A stretch of DNA of 64,000 bases, taken from Gnetum montanum. Its lineage: Eukaryota; Streptophyta; Gnetopsida; Gnetales; Gnetaceae. The notes under the pieces were generated by a model, which saw only the letters and a program-made list of their open reading frames with translations, ran no database searches and was not told where the DNA came from. This document shows positions 34,703 through 43,821 of the stretch, piece after piece. How positions within the stretch are numbered: position 1 is the stretch's first letter; each line of letters opens with the position of its first letter. A program made the position numbers and the translations under genes. The stretch is taken from positions 149,477 to 213,476 of the forward strand of contig MNCI01005599.1 in NCBI GenBank assembly GCA_015680685.1, written 5' to 3'.

Positions 34703-35633
34703 TGATGAGTCGCAGATTCATTGCATTGACTAGGCCCCATCAACTAGGTTGCATCAACTCAACCTTGTCGACGTATCATTTGATACATTAACATGGCCCC
34801 ATTGATGTAGCATTTGATGCGTTAACATGACCCCATCGACATAGGGTTTGTTATTTCCCATAAATACATGCCAACCCACTATGTTTAGGCATCATCTTGT
34901 CATAGTTGGGGTGAAGCTCTTGTAGTTTTTCCATTCAAAAGTTGGAATATTTTCCGGAGTGCCCGTAGTAGGAGTCATTGAGTGTATGGATCTTTATTTG
35001 AGAACTATTGTACCTGAGCATGACAATGTGTCCGACAATAAAGATGAGCTGCTTGATAAATCTTATAGCATTTTGGATAGCTTAAATGTTTTATTCATGC
35101 ATTTAATATTTTCAGTTATTTATCTAATGCTCCTCAGTAAATAAGTTAATGAAGTAATTAAGTGAAATAAGCTAAATAGCAATTAACTAAACACATAAGT
35201 ACGATCGCTTCGAGCATGCATATGATGTTTGGTAATCCCGGTAGTCCTTAACGCTTTGTAACCCAGCAATGTTATATGTGTTCAGGATGTGTACGATAGG
35301 TGGGACTAGATAGTTATGTTAAGACTAGTTAAATAACAGTTAGCCAATTATATTAAAGTAGATATTAAATTACTTTGTTCTTTATCCTATTTATTTCAAG
35401 TACCAAAACCATAAAATATAAAATGATTGAAATCATATGCGTAGATTATAGTTAACCATACATTTGTACATCACAATTGTAATTGGCAAGACCACAAATG
35501 ATTGTTAGGGTAAGGTTCACTTCCTAGAAGACTAGTGTACTGAAAGAAATAAAGTCCATGGAATTCGAATGGATTGCACGTGAACACCTCGTGATTCTTA
35601 TGATTGAGCATAGGGGTACTTTGCCACTCATCA
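34703..35633 (+). repeat. 5' LTR of D
   Basis: TGATGAGTCGCAG...TTGCCACTCATCA, 931 bp. The U3 has repeated GACTAGGCCCCATCAACTAG and CATTTGATRCRTTAACATG phrases; one of the latter units is extra compared with the 3' LTR. TATA-like CCCATAAATAC lies near 34858. GTGCCCGTAGTAGGAGTC near 34961 and GACAATAAAGATGAG near 35035 (poly(A)-signal-like) follow. The CGATATCG palindrome of A, A1 and S is absent. Confidence 0.92.
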
Positions 35634-35652
35634 TTGGCATTGTTACTAGGAA
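35634..35652 (+). promoter_or_regulatory. Primer binding site of D, tRNA-Asp type (decayed)
   Basis: TTGGCATTGTTACTAGGAA follows the LTR directly. Against TGGCGCCGTTGCCGGGGA the changes are mostly transitions. The same site reads TTGGCGCCATTGCTAGCG in E. Confidence 0.75.
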
Positions 35653-35774
35653 CTCTTTTTGTTGAAATGTGCATTGACTAGGAGTTGTGAGCATCATTGG
35701 ACGAATCCTAAGGTCAACATCATTCTCATACAAAATATAATTACATAAGCACATTGATATTTTATTTATTTGTA

Positions 35775-37450
35775 GAATGTCTTCTTCTCATAGGTGTGAA
35801 GATGCTAAACTGTCGGTCCCTTAAGAAAGCAAGGTGGTATATACTCATCCAAATGAGTATGTGCCTAATTTCACCTTCATCCAACNGAGAGAGGGTTCTC
35901 ATTTTCATCTTAGTACAGTAGGAACAAGGGATTGGTGAACCATTTCCTCTTCATAAATTCATGTTGCTTCTCCTGGTGTTGATGTCTCCGGTGTTGTGTT
36001 TCAGTTGGATGGTAGTCCTAGTAGTTGTAATCATGCACAATTTACTCCTCTTAAAGATTTTGGATGCCTACCCTATTAAGAGTTTGAATCAGCATCACGA
36101 GCATAGATCAATCGAGAGGCATTACAATGTTGCTTTCCATGTCACGCCATCGTAATTGTTCATCCTAATGTTGGATGAAGGTGAAATTAGGCACATACTC
36201 ATTTGGATGAGTATATACCACCTTGCTTTCTTAAGGGACNTTTTCATTTGCATCTTCTTCTTCCTCTTCTTCTAGTTTTGAAAAAATGCCTCAAAAGGAC
36301 TAATCGTGATCGAGGTTAATAGCGAGACAATAATGATAGTCACCAGACCTATAATAATGAAAGATGTAATAGAGGACATCATCAATGACAATGATAAAAA
36401 TGATGATGATGAGCCTTTACTAGCAACTCAAACATGCTAAATATTGCAGAGGCTGTAAAAATTCCAACTAGACATGTGAAAGATAGTAGGATCAAGTGCC
36501 TAGACATGAACAATATCCTAAGATTTTAGGGGGGATATAACTTTGATATGCAAAACCATCTACAAGCCTTTCATAATGCTTGCACCTTACAAAACATAGA
36601 GAATGACTGGCATAACTTGAAGTTATTCTCTAGGATGTTCATCAAAGAGGCCAGAAAGCTAGTACTAGTCCTTGTAACCAAAATCCATTTGCGGATGGAG
36701 CACCATCCTAGAACTATTTAATAACAAATACCAAACATACTCAAGAACGTTTAATCTGAGAAGGAAAATCCAAGGGTGGAAATAAGGAATACATGAACCC
36801 ATATGTGCACCATGGGTAGATATTATTCTCTCTTACATTGATGCCCTAGAAATGGTTATTCTTAGAGGGAACAACTTTGCCACATCATAGATGGGCTTAG
36901 AGGAGAAACTAGAAGAACTCTTGGGGTTTATGCCCAAGGGAGATTGTCTAAACTAAGAGCTCATCAAATACAAAGGCTGATAGAGCAAGTAGCAAAAGAA
37001 GAATGTGATTTGCAAAAGCAAAAAAGTGTAGAAGAATATAATAGGAATGCTTCCATCAAGACAAGGGAGGTCTGATTCTGTGACAAGGAGTCACCACTCG
37101 ACAAGGTGGTGAATAGGAAAACCTTATCCATACAAAAAATATGTTTTTAATATTTTAGCAAAGGTTGATAAATTACGGGACTCTTTGGATGAAAAATTCC
37201 AAACTGCTATGAAGATTTTTAAAGAATCCAAAGAGTAGAATAGTGATCACAACTGTAGGAGGTAGAAAGAAGTTAAACGTGCCTACTGAAGAGGTAAGGG
37301 CAAAGCTATTGCAGTAGAAAAAGTTATGAAGATAGACTTTGATGATGATGTTGGACGTGACATTTGTCAATATGACCATACTAAGGGATGTTATCCTGTG
37401 GTGTCACACATATAAGAGTTTAGGGTTCACACATATAAGAGTTTAGGGTG
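35775..37450 (+). pseudogene. Gag of D, containing a reversed contig
   Basis: ATG at 35777 (MSSSHRCED), then SKVVYTHPNEYVPNFTFIQ, before a single N. The continuation (QLRWRDMESNIVMPLD, DYHPTETQHRRHQHQEKQHE) is on the opposite strand of 35887-36239. After 36240 the plus frame resumes: SMLNIAEA-like text near 36430, MQNHLQAFHNACTLQNIEND, HNLKLFSRMFIKEA, LCHIIDGLRGETRRTLGVYA, QIQRLIEQVAKEECDLQKQK, EYNRNASIKTREV, PLDKVVNRKTLSIQK. The knuckle DICQYDHTKGC lies near 37365. Module order matches A, E and F; shifts and stops are many. Confidence 0.85.
35887..36239 (-). other. Inverted 353-bp contig inside D gag, bounded by single Ns
   Basis: The last 70 or so bases (about 36169-36239) are the reverse complement of 35815-35885, a text that encodes the YTHPNEYVP gag motif. 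The rest of the piece encodes the next gag residues, but only on the minus strand, in agreement with E (63133-62855) and A (21569-21300). A lone N sits at each boundary (35886, 36240). This is best read as a contig placed in the wrong orientation without merging its overlap. Confidence 0.85.
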
Positions 37451-38640
37451 TACACGTTGAATCCTCAACTAGTAAGGAGGTAAGCACCTATACAATTAAC
37501 TTATTGTCAAGGTAATCCAAGGTAGTTCCACTAGCAACAATAAGGTTACTATACAAGTGGAGGTCCACCACAACCGTATGAGTAATACCAACAGTGGCAC
37601 CAACCACAGTTGTGAGGAATGCCACCACCAAGACAACAGTAGCCTTATAGGCAACCAGATCTATACAGGCACTATGTTCAACAACCTATTTTTCCATGAA
37701 GCTCTGCCAACCATGCCTTGTTCCAACATCACTATTATCCTCCAAAGTACCATCAAACTCATTCACTATCTACTCAAGGGGAGCCCCCATATCCATACCA
37801 TCCTCCGCATCTGTCTACACACATCCCTTCACCCTAAACGTAGTTACCACTTATTTCATCCATGCAGGGCAAAATACCCCTACAACTGTAGCGACGAAAT
37901 GCTATGAGGGCTATAAATTTACAATTGACCTTCTAGTTGAGAGGTTTAGATAATCAATCTAGGAAATGACCATTCTTCTAATCCAATAGTCCTTCCAAAC
38001 TCTCACAACCTAATATGGCTGGTCACCCTATATCTCCAACACCCTCATCCCTTGGATCAGACACATTCGAGGGTCTTTCAAACCAAACGTTGCCTCAGAT
38101 TCACACTGTGATGTTAACTCATGCTTTCTTTAATTGGATCAAGGTTGGCAACCTTCCCATGAAGAGATCTGACTCAGGAAGTCCCCTTATTTACTTACAG
38201 ATTGTTAGACATGATCCATGTAAGGCTCTTCTTGATATTGGTTCCAATGTTAATGTCATCTTCTATGACATGTACAGGGCCTAGAACCTACCACTTCTCG
38301 AGAAGAGCAATATCCATTTGGAATTTGTAGAGTAGTCAATCACTGTTCCTTTGGGATTAGTGAATGACATTGTGACTATAGTTTTTGGGTGGTCCTATCC
38401 TACCAATTTTTGACTTCTCCATCATTATGGGATGTGCATGGTTAAGCATTGTTGATGCACGAATGGGCATTAAGGACCTCTCCTTGGAAATATCCAAGGA
38501 AAATGAATTTGGACAACTCAAGAAGAAGCAAGTTCCATGCATCGCGTATAGTGACAACAAGTGTAATTGCATGTAGAAAATCTACTCCATTAAAAGTACA
38601 CTCATTAAAGCATGCAATCAATGTGCACTTAAAACAGATA
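37451..38640 (+). pseudogene. Gag linker and protease of D
   Basis: A Pro/Gln/Tyr-rich linker (37450-37950) precedes HTVMLTHAFFNWIKVGNLPM, GSPLIYLQIVRHDPCKALLD and IGSNVNVIFYDMYRA, so the catalytic DSG has become DIG. NLPLLEKSNIHLEF and, after a stop, VPLGLVNDIVTIVFGWSYPT follow. Near 38400-38480, FSIIMGCAWLSIVDARMGI is the flap/C-terminal part. KKKQVPCIAYS-type text then leads to CMEPTES at 38724, the start of the RT linker. Confidence 0.85.
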
Positions 38641-38651
38641 TCCAAAGGTGA

Positions 38652-39770
38652 TTGTATGGAGTAGCCACAAAACAAAAGGGCACCCAGTGGTTGATAGCTA
38701 ACTTTGACAATAGCTCACTATGCATGGAACCTACTGAGAGCCTAATATGTGCTTATGTTGAGGGAATGGATGAACTTGAGCAAGTTCATTACCAACTCTT
38801 TGATGATGAAGTTGATGATACCTATTGGGGAGAGTTGGAAATCCTTGATCATTTCAAGTTAGAGCCCCTAGAGTTAAAAACTATACTAGCTGGTATGGAG
38901 TATGCATTTTTTAAAAATGGCAAGTCAATTATAATCAATGCAAATCTTGCTTCCAAACAAAAAGACAAGCTATTAGAGGTGGCCAACAAATGGCCAATAG
39001 CCTTTGCTTGGTCATATCCTGAACTAACTAGAATTGATCCATCAATATGCCAACATCGTATCTACACTGACTTGACCATGAAGCCAAGAAGGGAACCATA
39101 GAGGTGGCTAAATCCCAAGTTGAAGTAGATTGTTAAAGAGGAAATAGAATAACTCCTTAAGGTGGGGTTCATCTATCCCATCATAGATAGTGAGTTAGTT
39201 ATCTCACTCATAATTGTGCCAAAGAAAGATGCCAAGTGACGAGTCTACATAAACTTTACGCTGTTTAATATGGCAACATTTAAAGATCATTTTCCATTGC
39301 CATTTATGGACCAAGTGTTGGACACTATATCTGGGCATTGCTATTATAGCTTCTTGGATGGTTATAGTGACTATAATAAAATCTAGATTGCACTTGACGA
39401 TCAACCCAAAACAACATTCATGAGTCCTTGGGGAACTTTTGCATCTTGAAGGATGTTATTTAATTTGTGCAATACCCCTATAACATTTCAATGCCTGGTC
39501 CTTAGTATTTTTCAATAGTAAAGAAATAGCAGGGTAGAAGTCTTTATGAATGACTTCTCTATCTTTGGGGCTACATTTGAGCAAGCCCTAAATTACCTTC
39601 AGCAAGCACTAAAAAGATGTGTTGAAACAAACCTTAGGCTCAATTGGCAGAAAAGCCATTTAATGGTCCAAGAAGGCATAGTACTAGGGCACAGAATTAC
39701 TCAAGTAGGGATTAAGGTAGACCCTAAAAAGATAAGGGTCATCCAAGGAATCACACGTTAACCAAAGATA
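38652..39770 (+). pseudogene. Reverse transcriptase of D, Athila type
   Basis: An open 149-codon stretch (38652-39101) is the pre-RT linker and RT start (KPLEL-like; ANKWPIAFAWSYPELTRIDP). Then VGFIYPIIDSELVISLIIVP and FPLPFMDQVLDTISGH, YSFLDGYSDYNK, QPKTTFMSPWGTFAS, LCNTPITFQC, VEVFMNDFSIFG, RCVETNLRLNWQKSHLMVQE, GIVLGHRITQVGIKVDPKKI. The catalytic box FMDD is FMND, so one metal-binding Asp is lost. The RT signature agrees with Athila rather than Tat or chromovirus. Confidence 0.9.
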
Positions 39771-40420
39771 GTCAAAGATGTCCAATCATTCCTAAGATAT
39801 ACTAGTTATGATCAGTGGTTTATACATAATTTCTCTAAGATCGCAAAGTCGTTGGTCGAGCTTACAAAGAAAGATGCTTCATTCATCTGGACCAAGGAGT
39901 GCAAACATGCATTTTAATAGCTAAAGGAAAGACTCATAGAAACTCTAATTCTATAGGCACCAAATTGGTCCAAACCATTTCATGTAATGAAAAATGTATC
40001 TAATTATGTCTTAGTAGTTGTGCTTATGTAGTTTGATAATAAGAAATGTCCATATTACATCCACTATGCAAGTCAAAGCATTATGAGTGCTTAGTTGAAT
40101 TACACCACAACTGAGAAAGAACTAATGACAGTGGTGTATGCTCTTGAAAAGTTTAGGTACTATGTGCTTTGGCTATAAAGTATTTGTGTAGATAGATTAA
40201 TGTTCCATCCCCTTCCTAATGAACAAGCCAACGATGAGCCCTCATATCATATGGTGCCTCATGATGTTGAAGGAATTTGATCTTACAATGGTAGATTGAA
40301 AAGGAATTGAGAATGTGGTCATTGACCATCTCTCTTGGTTAAGATGGGATAATAAAGAGGAGGAGAGTCCACTCTCTCATCAATTTTCAGATGAACTCCT
40401 CTTTATATAAGCAATAAATG
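39771..40420 (+). pseudogene. RNase H of D
   Basis: VQSFLRYTSYDQWFIHNFSK, IAKSLVELTKKDASFIWTKE, KHAF, LIL.APNWSKPFHVM, PYYIHYASQSIMSA, LNYTTTEKELMTVVYALEKF, RYYVLWL and later the DHLS remnant near 40326. These are the RT-connection and RNase H phrases (TT.KELLAVV.A..KFR.YL). The first catalytic Asp (normally DAS) reads MKN, so it is inactive. E lacks this entire region. Confidence 0.85.
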
Positions 40421-41760
40421 ATCAAGTACCCATCAAATCAAAATGGTATGGTGGCATCCTCACTCACCTTCTCACTCAGGAGATGCCATAATATTTGGAC
40501 TTTAGGAAGAAAAAACAATTTCTTCATTGGGCTAAGTACTTCATGGAAATCAATGGACACCTTTACAAGGTCTTCACTGATGGCTTGGTTCATTGGTGTG
40601 TCCCTAATACAGTCCAATTGTGAGTTCTCTCGGATGCTCATGAAGGCCCTTGCGAAGGCCACTATGCAGGGAAACACATGGCCATAAAAATCCTGATGGC
40701 AAGATACTCTTGGCCTACAATCTTCAAGGATGCCCACCAATTTGTCTAGTCCTGTGAGTGCTATCAACGAGATGGTGGGATGACCACTCAAATGGAGGAT
40801 CCTCAATAGTGGATTCAACCATTGGAGCCCTTTGACATATGGGGCATAGACTTCATGGGTCTCATCGCATCCATGTCCAATGCAAAGGCATACATCATTG
40901 TAGTAGTTAACTAATGCACCAAATGGGTAGAAGTAGTAGCTCTCACTAACTGTACATCATCGACTACTCCTCAATTTGTAAAACAAGATATTGTAAATAG
41001 GTTTGGTGTGTTGTGTGCATTGATTTTTGACAATGGAATCCATTTTATAGGTTCCACCTTTCAAAAATTCATGTAATTCTTAGGGGTGCAACATAAATTA
41101 ACAACACCCTATCACCCCAAGCCAAAGGTCAAGTAGAAGTCACCAATAGGGAGATCACAAAGATCTTAATAAGGATTGTAAGAAAATATAGGAGAGACTA
41201 GAGCACAAAACTCAACGNGTTAATAAGGACTGTAAGAAAATATAGGAGAGACTAGAGCACAAAACTCAACGATGCCCTTTAGGCCTATCGCTCCATGTGA
41301 AAACTCCCCATAGGCTAATCTCCCTATGAGTTGGTGTACAAAAAACTTCCAACACTTCTACTTCAATCTAAGCTTCGTACATGTTTAACAACCTATGACT
41401 TGGACCTTAACATAAGCTTAGCACAAAGAGAAAGATTGATCAACCTGAATGTGCTAGTTGAAAATCAATTGGTGGCTCTATCTTTGAACGAAGTGCACAA
41501 GGCATATAACAAGAAACATCATGACCTCATAATATGAAAAGTAAAGTTTCAACCTAGAGATAAGGTCCTCTACTAGAACCCCACACACGTACCTCAGAAA
41601 ACAAAGTTTCAAACATTGTGGGAGGGACCTTATATAATTGACAAAACCTTTCCCTCTAGGGCCATGTTAATCTACAAACCTAAGAGCCCAAACAAAAAGT
41701 AGTTGGTCAACACCCAATAAGTAAAACCTTTCCTAGAGCCAAGATAAGCCAGTATGACTA
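40421..41760 (+). pseudogene. Integrase of D
   Basis: The zinc region is eroded (CYQRDGGMT near 40760). Core: [20 protein letters not shown] (first Asp), CTKWVEVVALTNCTS, FGVLCALIFDNGIHFIGS (second Asp), FLGVQHKLTTPYHPK, then VEVTNREITKILIRIVRKY with the Glu-bearing motif. C-terminal: SPYELVYKKLPTLLL, NEVHKAYNKKHHD, TKFQTLWEGPYIIDK. It ends SSLQPSCGG near 41822. A single N at 41218 sits inside a duplicated stretch of 53 nt, an assembly artefact. Stops remove function. Confidence 0.88.
41165..41272 (+). other. Unmerged 53-nt overlap around a single N
   Basis: 41165-41217 and 41219-41272 are near-identical (TTAATAAGGAYTGTAAGAAA ... CTCAACG, one mismatch) on each side of an N at 41218. In E the integrase has this text once (near 59190-59165). 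It is a contig overlap that was not collapsed, and it shifts D's integrase frame artificially. Confidence 0.9.
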
Positions 41761-41822
41761 CTACCTCATCAGATGAACAACCATGCTCTATATTCTACAT
41801 CTCTTCCCTTCAACCTAGTTGT

Positions 41823-43290
41823 GGGGGACATCATCATTTGTGCTAATCATACACATGGCTCCTTAGTTTTTCACTTTTTTTTGTTTTATACATTTTTTAT
41901 TTTACAACATCATTGGTATGTTTTATCTTTTTTGAATATTTTATACTTATATATTTTACTTTATTTTTGTGTAACTTTTAATTATTTTTGCTAATAAAAG
42001 TGCTTTATTACTGTAGGACACAGTGCCAATGTTGCCATCTAGTAATGGTGGTTTCTGCTTAATGTTTTGATTGTTAATGTTTGGTTTCTATTTTTGAATT
42101 ATGATGTTTGATGACTAAGACATGGTTTATTGTTCATGGAACAAGAAGTGAGTCCACATCATCCAACCATCCACAAACTCTATGGTTTTCCTTGTTTTGG
42201 AAGTTTGAGGTCTCTTTCATTAAATAAACTTTTAATAAATTCCTAACCATGGTAGTTTTTGGAAATTAGGAAGGATTCAAAGGTTTGCATAGAATGTGAC
42301 TTCAAGGAAATTCAATAATCTTTGTACTCTTCTACTTACTTGAGTAATTGAGTGTTTTAATTGACTTCTTACTATTCCAAGTTGACCAATAACAGGAAGT
42401 CAAATAAAGTCTTTACATGGTGATGTTCCCATAAAAAACCCAAAAAGAAAAAAAACACATGATGGGAATTCAAAGCATGCCCTTAGACAAATAAATCGAC
42501 TACATGCACTAGTTATGGGACTAGAAAGACATGTTACCCATGCCTGAATATCCTCTCTAACTAAGGCCTTCTCTCACTTCCTACTTCTCTTTTCTTATTT
42601 TTATGGAATGGTGGTCATTTTGTGGAAGCACTTTTATGTCTTGAGAAGGTGGATCAGTCTTAGAATGACAATGTGAAGTCATTGAAAGTGGTTGGTTTTG
42701 ATATGGACTAAGGATGAATCTTCTTAGGTCATATTAAACACAAACTCTACAAGGGACTTCTTATGACCTCAATTTGAGATTCCATCCTACCTTTTCCATC
42801 ATCCATCTATGCTGCTTATAACTCACCTCACTATTAGTTTCCATGTTATGCTCGATGTCTTAGTTTGACATATTGGAATTCTTGGATAGATTCTTCTAGA
42901 TTGGTCCTTAACTTTTCATAACCATTGATCAACTATGGGGCCCACAGACTCCTTAGTTAAGGTTATGCAAGGGCAAAAAGTGCATGTGCCTACTATGGGG
43001 AGGACCTACCTACATATCTCTTGGTTTGGATAGTTCAGCTCTTTACCTTAGACATTGCTACAATTATATCTTTCATGTGCCCCATTGTGCATCCAACTTT
43101 GTGCTCCTTAAAATTTTATAAAACTTCAATCTCCAACCATTTTCTCAATTTTCTGAACTCCAACACCCTCTTCTACTTTTTTCATGATGTTCATGGCTTT
43201 TTGGGCTTCCATCTGACATCCATGTTACTCAAAAACTCCTTGTATTTTCAAAGTTTCCCAAAGTCGACAATGGTCAACAACTGTGTCAAC
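41823..43290 (+). other. Post-pol non-coding region of D
   Basis: Shared with A1 (1-1000), A (reverse of 17400-18480) and E (reverse of 57000-58620), so it is a real part of the family. A conserved TTTTTGCTAATAAA...CTTTATTACYRTAG|GACACA phrase occurs at 41984-42022 in D and, reversed, at about 58353-58391 in E. It looks like a branch point plus splice acceptor, or a 3'-end signal. T-rich GTTTTAYA repeats precede it (41870-41970). No protein is evident. Confidence 0.75.
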
Positions 43291-43309
43291 TAGGCCTAGT
43301 TAATGCAAC

Positions 43310-43503
43310 TAATGCCATCGACGCGGCCTCATCGACTAGGCTTCATCAATGCAACACCAAAAATCTATAAATACCATCGAAAAATTTGAAATATTTATCA
43401 TTCCCTTCACAACAAGAGAGGAGTTTTTGCCATTTTTCAGAGTCCATAACTTCCCAACCAGTTGTCCAAATCACTTGATTCTTCAAGCTTGTAGCTACCA
43501 AAG
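43310..43503 (+). promoter_or_regulatory. Internal promoter and leader exon of the accessory gene (D)
   Basis: CATCGACGCGGCCTCATCGA (near 43314) precedes a TATA box TATAAATA (43366-43373), 138 nt before a splice donor AAAG|GTAAGC (GT at 43504). In E the same order is found, with TATATATA at 56934-56927 (minus), the same 138-nt spacing, and the same donor sequence. The GGCCTC-with-ATCGAC motif also occurs in the U3 of E's LTR (53345-53405), so this looks like a copy of an LTR-type promoter. Promoter function is inferred. Confidence 0.6.
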
Positions 43504-43821
43504 GTAAGCTCTTAGTTGTTGGAGCCACAAACCTTAAGGTTTTTGATAAGAATTTTTTGAAAATTTTTCTAACTTCCCTAAAGGATTGATGAATACAATG
43601 ATATTAAACCATCAATTTTTGAGAGTTTGACCCTTCCAACACCCCTCGATATGACTATAATCACTTATTAACATTAAGATATAATTAAAATAATGATTAA
43701 AATTGATCAAATCAACCATAACCACAACTTAGATAGGTGTAACCTTCCTAATGAGATAAGGTATCCCAATTGTTTCATGTTACACAATAATTGCTAACTC
43801 GAGGTCATGTTGTGATTACAT
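43504..43821 (+). other. Leader intron of the accessory gene (D), acceptor mutated
   Basis: The donor GTAAGCTC is conserved with E. The E intron (56796-56498, 299 nt) ends ATTATAG directly before ATGGCA. In D the matching text is ATTACAT before ATGGCA, so the acceptor AG is lost. T-rich stretches and a CTAAC near 43796 could serve as branch point. A 5' leader intron ending at the start codon is a common plant gene layout. Splicing is inferred from sequence only. Confidence 0.55.
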
